DNA from: an uncultured Dorea sp.
GTDB lineage: Bacteria; Bacillota; Clostridia; Lachnospirales; Lachnospiraceae
Assembly: GCF_934294775.1 (NCBI RefSeq)
Contig: NZ_CAKRAH010000061.1
Location: 1 to 15,902, forward strand
Length of the DNA stretch: 15,902 nucleotides
Direction: 5' to 3'
Shown here: positions 1 to 6,920 of the stretch, piece by piece
How the letters are laid out: every line of letters begins with the position of its first letter
How positions within the stretch are numbered: position 1 is the stretch's first letter
Notes under the pieces: model-generated
Seen by the model: only the letters and a program-made list of their open reading frames with translations
What the model was told of the DNA's origin: nothing
The model's database searches: none
Program-made: the position numbers and the translations under genes

Positions 1-28
1 CTCCGCAGCAACGTTGCTCCCACATTTT

Positions 29-2218
29 TTACAGATGAAGTACTCTGTCCTTAATCTCCTGTGTACGTCCCTGATTCCAGAACTGTGTTCCAATATATCC
101 ACAGGTTCTTCTTGCTACGAACAGTTTATCCTGATTCTGGTTTCCGCAGTTCGGGCACTCCCAGATCAGCTTACCGGATTCATCTTCCTTGATCTGGATC
201 TCCCCATCGTAACCACAGCACTCACAGTAATCGCTCTTCGTATTCAGCTCTGCGTACATGATATTGTTGTAAATATACTGCATAACAGAAAGTACTGCCG
301 GAATATTGTTCTGCATATTCGGTACTTCGATGTAACTGATTGCCCCACCTGGTGACAGCTTCTGGAAATCAGCTTCGAATTTTAATTTCTTGAATGCATC
401 AATTTCTTCTGATACGTGTACATGGTAACTGTTTGTAATGTAGTTCTTATCTGTTACACCTTTGATGATGCCAAAACGTTTCTGGAGACATTTTGCGAAC
501 TTGTATGTGGTAGATTCCATCGGTGTTCCGTATACTGAATAACTGATGTTCTCTGCTTTTTTCCACTCTTCGCATTTGTCATTTAACTTCTGCATTACTT
601 TCATTGCAAATGGTCTTGCTTCCGGATCTGTGTGTGATTTGCCAAGCATACGTACACACATCTCATAAAGACCAGCATATCCAAGAGAAATTGTTGAATA
701 ACCATCAAATAACAGTTTGTTAATGGTCTCTCCCTTTTTCAGTCTTGCAAGTGCTCCATTCTGCCAGAGGATCGGAGCAACATCTGAGATTGTTCCAAGG
801 AGACGCTCATGTCTGCAGCGCAGTCCTCTGTGACACAGTTCCAGTCTCTCTTCCAGGATTTCCCAGAATTTATCCATATTTCCTTCTGAAGAACAAGCTA
901 CGTCTACCAGGTTGATGGTTACCACACCCTGATTGAAACGTCCGTAGAATTTATGGCTTCCATCTGGATTTCTCTGGCTGTCTTCTACTGTCAGGAATGA
1001 ACGGCATCCCATGCATGGATACACTTCCCCGTTCTTCATCTCTTTCATGATCTTTGCAGAGATATAGTCCGGAACCATTCGTTTTGCGGTACATTTTGCT
1101 GCCAGCTCTGTCAGATGCCAGTATTTGGAATCTTCTGTAATATTATCCTCATCCAACACATAGATCAGTTTCGGGAATGCCGGTGTGATCCATACACCTT
1201 TTTCATTCTTAACACCCTGCATTCTCTGGATCATTACTTCCTCAATGATCATCGCAAGGTCATCACGTGTTCTTCCCTCTTCTACTTCGTCCAGATACAT
1301 AAACATAGTAACGAATGGTGCCTGGCCGTTACATGTCATCAGTGTGATCAGCTGATACTGGATCGTCTGGATACCGCTCTTTACTTCTTCTCTTAAGCGG
1401 CGTTCTGTTACTTTATTGATAATTGTCTCGTCTAAGCTTTCACCACATTCTTCACGCTCTGCAATTACATTTTTGCGGATCTTCTTACGGCTGATATCTA
1501 CAAACGGTGCCAGGTGTGCCAGTGTAAATGACTGTCCACCGTACTGGTTACTTGCTACCTGTGCAACGATCTGTGTCGTTACGTTACATGCCGTAAAGAA
1601 GCTATGTGGTTTCTCGATCATAGTTTCGCTGATAACTGTACCATTCTGAAGCATATCCTCAAGATTGATCAGATCACAGTTATGTTCCTTCTGAGCAAAA
1701 TAATCCGAATCATGGAAATGAATAATTCCAGCCTCATGTGCCTGTACGATATCTGCCGGAAGAAGGATTCGTTTTGAAAGATCCTTACTTACCTCTCCTG
1801 CCATGTAATCACGCTGTGTAGAGTTAATTACCGGGTTTTTATTCGAGTTCTCCTGATTGACCTCTTCATTCATGTGATCCAGAAGCGCAAGGATCCCATT
1901 ATCTGTTGTGTTGGTCTTTCTCATCAGTTCTCTTCTGTAACGGTAGCGCACATACTTCTGTGCAACCTCATAGCCACGCAGCTCCATGATACCAGTCTCC
2001 ACCATATCCTGAATGTCTTCTACATTGACCGCATGAGTGGACGCCTGTATCTTCTTTGCAACATTGTCAGCTACCGCCATAATCTGATACTCATTCATAC
2101 GATGCAGCTTGTCAACTTCCCTGTTTGCACCTCTGATAGCATTAATGATCTTGTCTAAGTCGAAGGCTACTTCTTCGCCATTTCTCTTAATTACGTTCGT
2201 CTTTATTTCAACGTTCAT
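29..2218 (-). CDS. nrdD: Anaerobic (class III) ribonucleoside-triphosphate reductase
   Basis: Reduces ribonucleoside triphosphates to deoxyribonucleotides in the cytoplasm under anoxia, using a glycyl radical installed by the radical-SAM activase NrdG. The 729-residue length fits the family. Residues 1 to about 95 form an ATP-cone (start MNVEIKTNVIKRNGEE), the usual allosteric nucleotide-binding domain. A Cys cluster at about 665-691 (CECC, then CPNC) is the C-terminal zinc site. The motif RRTCGYIG at about 703-710 carries the radical glycine, G707, followed by the typical GTQFWNQGR tail. The ATG is preceded by a GAGGGA ribosome site. Two NrdR-like boxes lie upstream, so repression by NrdR is likely. 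nrdG is expected directly downstream, but only 28 bases remain in the window and it cannot be confirmed. Identity is very secure. Confidence 0.97.
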   Translation of the reverse strand: MNVEIKTNVIKRNGEEVAFDLDKIINAIRGANREVDKLHRMNEYQIMAVADNVAKKIQASTHAVNVEDIQDMVETGIMELRGYEVAQKYVRYRYRRELMRKTNTTDNGILALLDHMNEEVNQENSNKNPVINSTQRDYMAGEVSKDLSKRILLPADIVQAHEAGIIHFHDSDYFAQKEHNCDLINLEDMLQNGTVISETMIEKPHSFFTACNVTTQIVAQVASNQYGGQSFTLAHLAPFVDISRKKIRKNVIAEREECGESLDETIINKVTERRLREEVKSGIQTIQYQLITLMTCNGQAPFVTMFMYLDEVEEGRTRDDLAMIIEEVMIQRMQGVKNEKGVWITPAFPKLIYVLDEDNITEDSKYWHLTELAAKCTAKRMVPDYISAKIMKEMKNGEVYPCMGCRSFLTVEDSQRNPDGSHKFYGRFNQGVVTINLVDVACSSEGNMDKFWEILEERLELCHRGLRCRHERLLGTISDVAPILWQNGALARLKKGETINKLLFDGYSTISLGYAGLYEMCVRMLGKSHTDPEARPFAMKVMQKLNDKCEEWKKAENISYSVYGTPMESTTYKFAKCLQKRFGIIKGVTDKNYITNSYHVHVSEEIDAFKKLKFEADFQKLSPGGAISYIEVPNMQNNIPAVLSVMQYIYNNIMYAELNTKSDYCECCGYDGEIQIKEDESGKLIWECPNCGNQNQDKLFVARRTCGYIGTQFWNQGRTQEIKDRVLHL

Positions 2219-2272
2219 GTTTATCCCTCACTTGTTGTTTTTGCCGATGTAGTATGTGCTCACCCTCAAATA

Positions 2273-2288
2273 CTACTAAATATTGTTT
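2273..2288 (-). promoter_or_regulatory. NrdR box, proximal copy
   Basis: Read on the minus strand this is AAACAATATTTAGTAG, matching 12 of 16 positions of the NrdR consensus acaCwAtATaTwGtgt as I recall it. The core CAATATTTAG differs from the consensus core at one position. It lies 16 bp from a second box, and tandem NrdR boxes three helical turns apart are the classic arrangement for this repressor of ribonucleotide reductase genes. NrdR itself is not in the window. Confidence 0.65.
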
Positions 2289-2304
2289 TTTTCAACATCT
2301 TTTC

Positions 2305-2320
2305 GCACAAGATGTTGTGC
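2305..2320 (-). promoter_or_regulatory. NrdR box, distal copy
   Basis: An inverted repeat with perfect 6-bp arms (GCACAA and TTGTGC around a 4-bp centre), matching 12 of 16 NrdR consensus positions. Its centre is 32 bp from the centre of the proximal box, and it sits immediately downstream of the putative -10 element, so a bound repressor would block initiation of nrdD. Confidence 0.7.
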
Positions 2321-2322
2321 AC

Positions 2323-2328
2323 ATAATA
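2323..2328 (-). promoter_or_regulatory. Putative -10 element of nrdD
   Basis: TATTAT on the minus strand, directly upstream of the distal NrdR box. No good -35 hexamer is seen at 16-18 bp (the best candidate is T-rich), so the promoter call rests on the -10 and the operator position. Confidence 0.4.
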
Positions 2329-2534
2329 TGATACTCTATAACAGGCAAAAAGGAAAGAGGTAATTTTGTTAAAATAAATGTTTGGAATGTGGTGGAAATT
2401 TTGGTGATATTTTTTTCGGGAAACAGGTTGCTTTTTTTATTTTATGGCAGATAAAGTGTGGCGCTAAATTAAGAATACTTAACAATCTTTCTTTTATTAT
2501 GAAAAATAGTAATATATTCTTTATGCAATTTTAA

Positions 2535-2572
2535 AATTGCTGGTATAGATATACAACTCTATCCCAGCAATT
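2535..2572 (-). terminator. Hairpin terminator after the FGGY kinase
   Basis: Two 15-base arms (2535-2549 and 2558-2572) pair at 14 of 15 positions around an 8-base loop, 13 bases past the kinase stop codon. In the transcript the stem is followed by UUUU and then an A/T-rich stretch, so the U tract is short. The distal arm overlaps a perfect 16-bp palindrome (2525-2540, GCAATTTTAAAATTGC) that could form a competing hairpin. It separates the catabolic locus from nrdD. Confidence 0.6.
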
Positions 2573-2585
2573 TCTTCGTACAATT

Positions 2586-4142
2586 TTATAATTGATCTAC
2601 TGTATTTTTCAATGCTTTCAGATCTGTATCCAGATGTTTGTACATTTCCACATAGTATGGATACAATTTATCATATGCTTCTACCCATTCTTCTACAGGT
2701 TCTACAATTTCATTTACTTTTATGATCTTCTCTGCTGCCTTGGTAAGTTCCGGAAATACTCCCACCTTATGTCCTACGATCAGAGCATCTCCAACAGGTA
2801 CATCTCCTGATTTTTCATCCAGCAGATACACCGGCATATTTAACATAGATGCTTTGATCTGACACCAGGTCTTACTCTTTGCACCACCGCCACAGATACG
2901 GAGTACTTCCGCACTTGCTCCGGCTTCTTTTACCGTCTCCATTACATGTCTGAGCGCATAAGCCGTTCCTTCAAATACAGAACGGACCAGATCACTTCTC
3001 TTCATATCCATGCCCATTCCGATGAACATACCTCTTGCATATTCATTCCAGAGAGGTGCTCTTTCTCCTAACAGATATGGGAAGAAGAATAATCCGCCTG
3101 AACCTGGTTTTGACTCCAGTGCCAGTTCATTTAAATATGTATAGATGTTAAGATCATGTTCTTTTGCATAGGCAACTTCTTCACCTGCCATTTTTTCGAT
3201 GAACCATTTGAGCGCTGCACCACTTGTCTGGATTGGCGCGTCAAAAATCCATGGCATTCCATCAATTGTACATGGTTTTGTAACGACCGGAATATCCGGA
3301 GCACTCTTTACATCACTTCCTACGAATACCAGTGATGTCGTTCCTGAAGACTCTCCAGCCTCACCAAGTCTGCTCATACCTGTTGCATGCATAGATGCCA
3401 TTGCATCACTACATCCTGCAATAACTGGAACTCCTTCCATCAATCCTGTTAATTCAGCTGCTTCTTCTGTTACAAATCCAATGATCTCATCTACCAGTCT
3501 CGGCTTTGGAAGTTTTTCATCCAAATCTACACCAATCACCTCTCCGATCTCTTTGGACCATTCCATTGTACTGATATCCAGACACTGTGTTCTGGTTGCC
3601 TGATCGATATCCATGGTCATCTTACCGGTCAGTTTGTAATTTATAAATGAGCTTGCCTGCAGGAAACAGGCTGTTTTTGCATATAATTCCGGTTCATGCT
3701 TTTTGAACCAGAGAATTTTATTTGGAAGGAATGCAACTGCAGGCTGCCCACCAACAATTTTTACGAATCTGTCAAATCCAATTGTATCTACTATATAATG
3801 TAACTCTTCTGCAGAACGGTTATCCTGATATGTCATTGCATTTCTCAACGGATTACCTTCTGCGTCTACCGGAAGCATGGTTACTGTATGCGAGCTGATA
3901 GAGATTCCCCTGATTCTCTTTACGATATCATGTCCTGCCTGCCCGGTAAGACTTCTGAATATATCAACTGTATTACTCCACCATTCATTCGCATCCTGTT
4001 CCTGCATATCCGGTCCAGGATTCATGAATTTACTTGGTCTGCTTGCTTCTGCAACAACCGTTCCGTCTTCTCCTAAGATAATTGCTTTTATATTTGTTGT
4101 TCCGCAATCCATGCCTAACAAATAATTCTCTACTTTTGCCAT
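2586..4142 (-). CDS. FGGY-family carbohydrate kinase (xylulokinase-like)
   Basis: Phosphorylates a sugar, probably a ketose, with ATP in the cytoplasm. The 518-residue length fits the FGGY family. Seen: the first phosphate-binding motif GMDCGTT at 10-16, a sugar-binding-type TYQDNRS at 104-110, the likely catalytic base D246 in GCSDAMAS, an adenosine-side GTTS at 267-270, LLGERAP at 357-363 and the second-domain GGGAKS at 418-423. The start has an ideal GGAGGAG ribosome site 7 bases upstream. It is transcribed alone, divergently from the zinc dehydrogenase, from a promoter with one of the four shared operator repeats. With the class II aldolase of the same regulon, a ketose-1-phosphate product is the simplest reading. 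FGGY subfamilies (xylulose, fuculose, rhamnulose, erythritol kinases) cannot be told apart by eye, so the substrate is left open. Confidence 0.93.
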   Translation of the reverse strand: MAKVENYLLGMDCGTTNIKAIILGEDGTVVAEASRPSKFMNPGPDMQEQDANEWWSNTVDIFRSLTGQAGHDIVKRIRGISISSHTVTMLPVDAEGNPLRNAMTYQDNRSAEELHYIVDTIGFDRFVKIVGGQPAVAFLPNKILWFKKHEPELYAKTACFLQASSFINYKLTGKMTMDIDQATRTQCLDISTMEWSKEIGEVIGVDLDEKLPKPRLVDEIIGFVTEEAAELTGLMEGVPVIAGCSDAMASMHATGMSRLGEAGESSGTTSLVFVGSDVKSAPDIPVVTKPCTIDGMPWIFDAPIQTSGAALKWFIEKMAGEEVAYAKEHDLNIYTYLNELALESKPGSGGLFFFPYLLGERAPLWNEYARGMFIGMGMDMKRSDLVRSVFEGTAYALRHVMETVKEAGASAEVLRICGGGAKSKTWCQIKASMLNMPVYLLDEKSGDVPVGDALIVGHKVGVFPELTKAAEKIIKVNEIVEPVEEWVEAYDKLYPYYVEMYKHLDTDLKALKNTVDQL

Positions 4143-4195
4143 CTGAAAACTCCTCCGTTCATCTCTTTCTAACGTTTTCTTTTATTGATACTTTA

Positions 4196-4224
4196 AAGAT
4201 AGCAAAATATTTTCTTTCACACAA
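4196..4224 (-). promoter_or_regulatory. Promoter of the FGGY kinase
   Basis: On the minus strand, -35 TTGTGT (4219-4224), 17-bp spacer, -10 TATCTT (4196-4201). Both hexamers are weak matches, as expected of an activator-dependent promoter. The -35 lies exactly 8 bp from the operator repeat at 4233-4252, the same distance as at the other three target promoters, which supports the assignment. A competing TATAAT at 4240-4245 inside the operator lacks any -35. Confidence 0.6.
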
Positions 4225-4232
4225 AAGTATAT

Positions 4233-4252
4233 TTTCCACATTATAACGGAAA
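4233..4252. promoter_or_regulatory. Operator repeat 1 (TTTCC-N10-GGAAA), kinase side
   Basis: A 20-bp inverted repeat with arms TTTCC (4233-4237) and GGAAA (4248-4252), 10 bp apart. Its edge is 8 bp upstream of the kinase -35 hexamer. Spacing and sequence match sites at 11958-11977 and 15612-15631, and a variant at 4316-4335. It is probably bound by the PRD-type regulator encoded at 12076-14031 (inference). Confidence 0.75.
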
Positions 4253-4315
4253 TTTTATGATTAATTTTGATATTTCTTTCACGTTTATATCCATATTCCG
4301 TTATTTTGAATATTT

Positions 4316-4335
4316 TTGCCGTAACAATACGGCAA
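4316..4335. promoter_or_regulatory. Operator repeat 2 (TTGCC-N10-GGCAA), dehydrogenase side
   Basis: An inverted repeat with perfect 8-bp arms (TTGCCGTA and TACGGCAA) around ACAA. It keeps the geometry of the other sites (5-bp outer arms 10 bp apart) with a compensated T-to-G / A-to-C change in each arm. It lies exactly 8 bp upstream of the -35 of the zinc dehydrogenase promoter. As RNA it would be a hairpin, but it lies upstream of the inferred start site and so is better read as a protein-binding site. Confidence 0.7.
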
Positions 4336-4343
4336 TATCCCAT

Positions 4344-4373
4344 TTGAATGTAACCTTATAAAGTCATTATACT
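4344..4373 (+). promoter_or_regulatory. Promoter of the zinc-dependent dehydrogenase
   Basis: -35 TTGAAT (4344-4349), 18-bp spacer, -10 TATACT (4368-4373), about 34 bases before the start codon. It is preceded at 8 bp by operator repeat 2. Confidence 0.7.
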
Positions 4374-4407
4374 GAACTTGTAAAGAAAACGAAAGGAGCT
4401 CATTATT

Positions 4408-5454
4408 ATGAAAATGAAAGCAGCATTAATGTACGGACCTAATGATATCCGTGTAGAAGAAACAGAAAAACCAGCATGCCCGAAAGACGGACTTATCTTA
4501 AAGATCATGTCTGTAGGTCTTTGTGGTTCTGATATCCGTAACCTGACAACTGATTCCAGAAAAGGGGCTTATCCTTTTATCTATGGACACGAAATCGTAG
4601 GTTTCGTAGATGAAATCGGTTCTGAAGAAACAAAATATAAAGTTGGTGACAGATTATTCTTATTCCCTGGTACTTATTGCATGGAATGTGACGAATGTAT
4701 CAGCGGCCACAGCGAGAACTGTTCCAATACAGCAGTTGCAAAACTTGCAGGAACCGGCGGTTTTGCCCAGTATGTAGCTGTAAGCGGAGAAAAGATCCGC
4801 CGCGGCGGTATCTATGAAATCCCGGATGACGTATCTTTCGATGCTGCAAGTCTTGGAGAACCTCTGACATCTGTATTTGCATGTCTTGAAAATGTAAAAG
4901 TAGGTTATCCTGATACATTAGTTATCATTGGTGCCGGCCCGATCGGATGCTTCATGGCACAGCTTGCAAAGATCCGTGGTGCTCAGAAAGTCATCATGAT
5001 CGATATCAATGGTACGCGGCTTGAGATGGCCAAGGACTTTGGTGTTGACATCACAGTTAACAGTTCTGAAGAAGATCCAATTGAAGCAATCAAGAAACTG
5101 ACTGGTGGAAAAGGCGCAGACAAAGTTATCTCTGCCACTCCTGTAAATGCGACTCAGACACAGAGTATCCACATGGTTAAAAAAGGTGGTCTTGTAGTAT
5201 TCTTTGGTGGTGTTCCAAAGGGATCTATGACAGAACTTGACTGCAACCTGATCCACTACAATAACATCTGGATCAAAGGACACTTCGGTGCTTCTTACAG
5301 TCAGTCCAAACGTGCTTTCCAGCTGGCTATCTCTCCAACATTCCCAACTGAGAAGTTCATTACACATATCCTTCCACTCGATAAGATCAATGAAGGTATC
5401 GGCTTAACCAGAAGTGGTGAAGCAATCAAGGTTGTATTACATCCTTGGGACTAA
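4408..5454 (+). CDS. Zinc-dependent medium-chain alcohol/polyol dehydrogenase
   Basis: A medium-chain dehydrogenase/reductase of the sorbitol/threonine dehydrogenase type (348 residues) that oxidises a secondary alcohol to a ketone with NAD. Seen: catalytic zinc ligands C39 (GLCGSD) and H61-E62 (YGHEIVG), four structural-zinc cysteines at 91, 94, 97 and 105, the nucleotide motif GAGPIG at 175-180, and D199 (MIDIN) at the end of strand 2, which favours NAD over NADP. AAAGGAG lies 9 bases before the ATG; a second ATG two codons later is also possible. It is transcribed alone, divergently from the FGGY kinase, under the same type of operator. In context it probably turns a polyol into the ketose that the kinase phosphorylates. 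Exact substrate unknown. Confidence 0.93.
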   Translation: MKMKAALMYGPNDIRVEETEKPACPKDGLILKIMSVGLCGSDIRNLTTDSRKGAYPFIYGHEIVGFVDEIGSEETKYKVGDRLFLFPGTYCMECDECISGHSENCSNTAVAKLAGTGGFAQYVAVSGEKIRRGGIYEIPDDVSFDAASLGEPLTSVFACLENVKVGYPDTLVIIGAGPIGCFMAQLAKIRGAQKVIMIDINGTRLEMAKDFGVDITVNSSEEDPIEAIKKLTGGKGADKVISATPVNATQTQSIHMVKKGGLVVFFGGVPKGSMTELDCNLIHYNNIWIKGHFGASYSQSKRAFQLAISPTFPTEKFITHILPLDKINEGIGLTRSGEAIKVVLHPWD

Positions 5455-5493
5455 TTCATTTTCTTCCATAAATATATATTTTTATTCCCTTCC

Positions 5494-5530
5494 AACCGGC
5501 ATATGAATGTTTTTCATTTCTATGCCGGTT
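5494..5530 (+). terminator. Terminator of the zinc-dependent dehydrogenase
   Basis: Perfect 10-bp stem (AACCGGCATA at 5494-5503, TATGCCGGTT at 5521-5530) with a 17-base loop, 39 bases after the stop codon and followed by TTGATTTG. Together with the stem's own final TT this gives a short U-rich tail. Intrinsic terminator for the plus-strand gene. Confidence 0.7.
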
Positions 5531-5564
5531 TTGATTTGCTGCTTGACTTTATATTGCTTAACAC

Positions 5565-5610
5565 AGAAGACCCCTGACCGGGTTCAGCAATCTCCGGTCA
5601 GGGGTCTTCT
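5565..5610. terminator. Long GC-rich hairpin between convergent genes
   Basis: Perfect 17-bp stem (arms 5565-5581 and 5594-5610, core GACCCCTGACCGG) with a 12-base loop. It is much more GC-rich than its surroundings and lies 58 bases past the end of the minus-strand MFS gene. It has no clear U tract on either side (ATTTAATA on the plus side, GTGTTAAG on the minus side). Most likely it protects or terminates the long operon transcript, but it could be a dispersed repeat. See findings. Confidence 0.55.
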
Positions 5611-5668
5611 ATTTAATATATTCAATTAGAGGTTAAACTATATGTCATGATCACTATTTTATTACTTT

Positions 5669-6847
5669 TTAGCCCTGTGAATCCAGTGCCTGTGCATCTG
5701 TTGTAGGTGCTTTGACCAGTGCTACAATACCGATTACTACTAATGCTACTGCAGATACGATAAATCTGTTTGCAATGTCATCTCCCAGCATATTAGCAAC
5801 TGGGTTTACTACGTATGCAGAGATAAAGTTACCTACATTATATGTTGCGGATACGATTGCAATTGCCAGAGATGCCTGTGCTGCAGGTACCATATTGGCT
5901 GCAAATGTAACAGCTCCCGGGTTACGGATAGCAAATCCAAATCCTACGACTGCTGCACCAACACAGATAACCGGAAGGCTTGTTGAGAAACCAACCATTG
6001 CAGTTCCCGCTGCCATCATAAGGATTGATGCACCGATTGTAAAACGTTTGAATAATTTTACTGTATTACCAAGTACCAGTCCGCCTAAGATACCGATTAC
6101 CTGCATGATAGAAGCAACAGTTCCTGCTGTACTTGCATCACCGATACCCTTACGATCAATGTACATAGCGATATTTGTATTAAATGTTGCAACGAAGATA
6201 CCTGTGATCAGACACAGCGCTCCGAAGTAAATCATGCTACCGGAAATTCCGGCTTTTTCGCCAGTTTCTTCTTTCTGTACAACTTCTCCTTTTGGTACAG
6301 TCAGTGTTACGATCAGTACGATTGGAATACAGATCAGGAATACAAGGTATCCTCTTTTCCATCCAGCCATTGCTGTCAGCATACCTGAACCTTTTGCAAT
6401 GATGGTTCCACCAATACTAACAAAGATAGACTGGAATCCCATAACTCTTGATTTTTCGATACCTGTAAAATAATCTGAGATTAGTGATGAACTAACTACT
6501 ACTACCAGTGAAAGCCCTGCTCCAATGATAATACTTGCTACATAAAGCATCCATAACTGAGAATTCAGAACCTGTGGTACCAGTGCTCCTACCAGCATTA
6601 ATATTGTACCGATCAGAGCAATGTCTCGTTTTGTGAGCTTCGATTCAAATGCAGGTTCGATCAGCATCATAGGAAGTGTTGTCAGGTTGATAAGTGTCAG
6701 TACGATCTGAATAGCTGAGTCGCTTGCATCCGGGAAGAATTTTCCTACTTCTGCAAGAATCGGGGACAGCGCGCTATTACATGCCATTGTCAGGGACATT
6801 ACAAGCAGACCCGCTGCAATGACCTTTTTGCTTTTTGTTTTTTCCAT
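5669..6847 (-). CDS. Major facilitator superfamily transporter
   Basis: A 392-residue inner-membrane secondary transporter with about 12 hydrophobic helices and a basic cytoplasmic start (MEKTKSKK) leading straight into TM1. The central loop (about residues 185-205, KGEVVQKEETGEK) is the charged cytoplasmic linker between the two six-helix halves. A loop FESKLTKRD near residue 70 is a degenerate form of the usual MFS motif A. The start is set by GAGGAGA 6 bases upstream. It is the last gene of the aldolase operon, so it probably moves the pathway substrate or exports an end product such as a short diol or hydroxy acid. Direction and cargo cannot be read from the sequence. It is clearly different from the second MFS protein at 14175-15473. 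Confidence 0.88.
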   Translation of the reverse strand: MEKTKSKKVIAAGLLVMSLTMACNSALSPILAEVGKFFPDASDSAIQIVLTLINLTTLPMMLIEPAFESKLTKRDIALIGTILMLVGALVPQVLNSQLWMLYVASIIIGAGLSLVVVVSSSLISDYFTGIEKSRVMGFQSIFVSIGGTIIAKGSGMLTAMAGWKRGYLVFLICIPIVLIVTLTVPKGEVVQKEETGEKAGISGSMIYFGALCLITGIFVATFNTNIAMYIDRKGIGDASTAGTVASIMQVIGILGGLVLGNTVKLFKRFTIGASILMMAAGTAMVGFSTSLPVICVGAAVVGFGFAIRNPGAVTFAANMVPAAQASLAIAIVSATYNVGNFISAYVVNPVANMLGDDIANRFIVSAVALVVIGIVALVKAPTTDAQALDSQG

Positions 6848-6880
6848 TTTATATCTCCTCGTTTAGAATTCATTTCCCAA

Positions 6881-6908
6881 TGCAGCCCATGGGCACTTCT
6901 GGACTGCA
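6881..6908 (-). other. Intercistronic mRNA hairpin
   Basis: In the operon transcript, arms at 6900-6908 and 6881-6889 form a 9-bp stem (8 Watson-Crick pairs and one G-U) around a 10-base loop, in the 73-base gap between the hydroxyacid dehydrogenase and the MFS gene. No U tract follows, so it is not a standard terminator. A stability or processing element that lowers transporter output relative to the enzymes is possible. Confidence 0.4.
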
Positions 6909-6920
6909 CCGGGTATTTTC

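Larger units (their letters stand above)
2219..2585. other. Intergenic region between sugar kinase and nrdD
   Basis: This 367-base gap holds the nrdD leader and control region (about 2219-2330) and the kinase transcription terminator (about 2525-2572). Between them, about 2330-2520 is very A/T-rich. I see no open reading frame with a ribosome site, no RNA gene and no recognisable repeat there. A perfect 7-bp inverted repeat (GTAGTAT at 2249-2255, ATACTAC at 2270-2276) could form a hairpin in the nrdD leader, but nothing else supports a function. Confidence 0.6.

Noticed and set aside
1..28. Possible start of nrdG just after nrdD (an ATG on the minus strand at 23-25 reading MWEQRCC)
   Set aside because: Only a few codons remain, there is no clear ribosome site, and the residues do not look like a NrdG start. 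The 12-bp palindrome at 7-18 could equally be part of a hairpin. Not called.
4240..4245. Perfect TATAAT on the minus strand as the kinase -10
   Set aside because: No -35 at 16-18 bp and it lies inside operator repeat 1; the pair at 4196-4224 matches the geometry of the other target promoters.
5712..6230. 172-codon plus-strand open frame opposite the first MFS gene
   Set aside because: Mirror of hydrophobic codons of the transporter; no ribosome site and no family resemblance.
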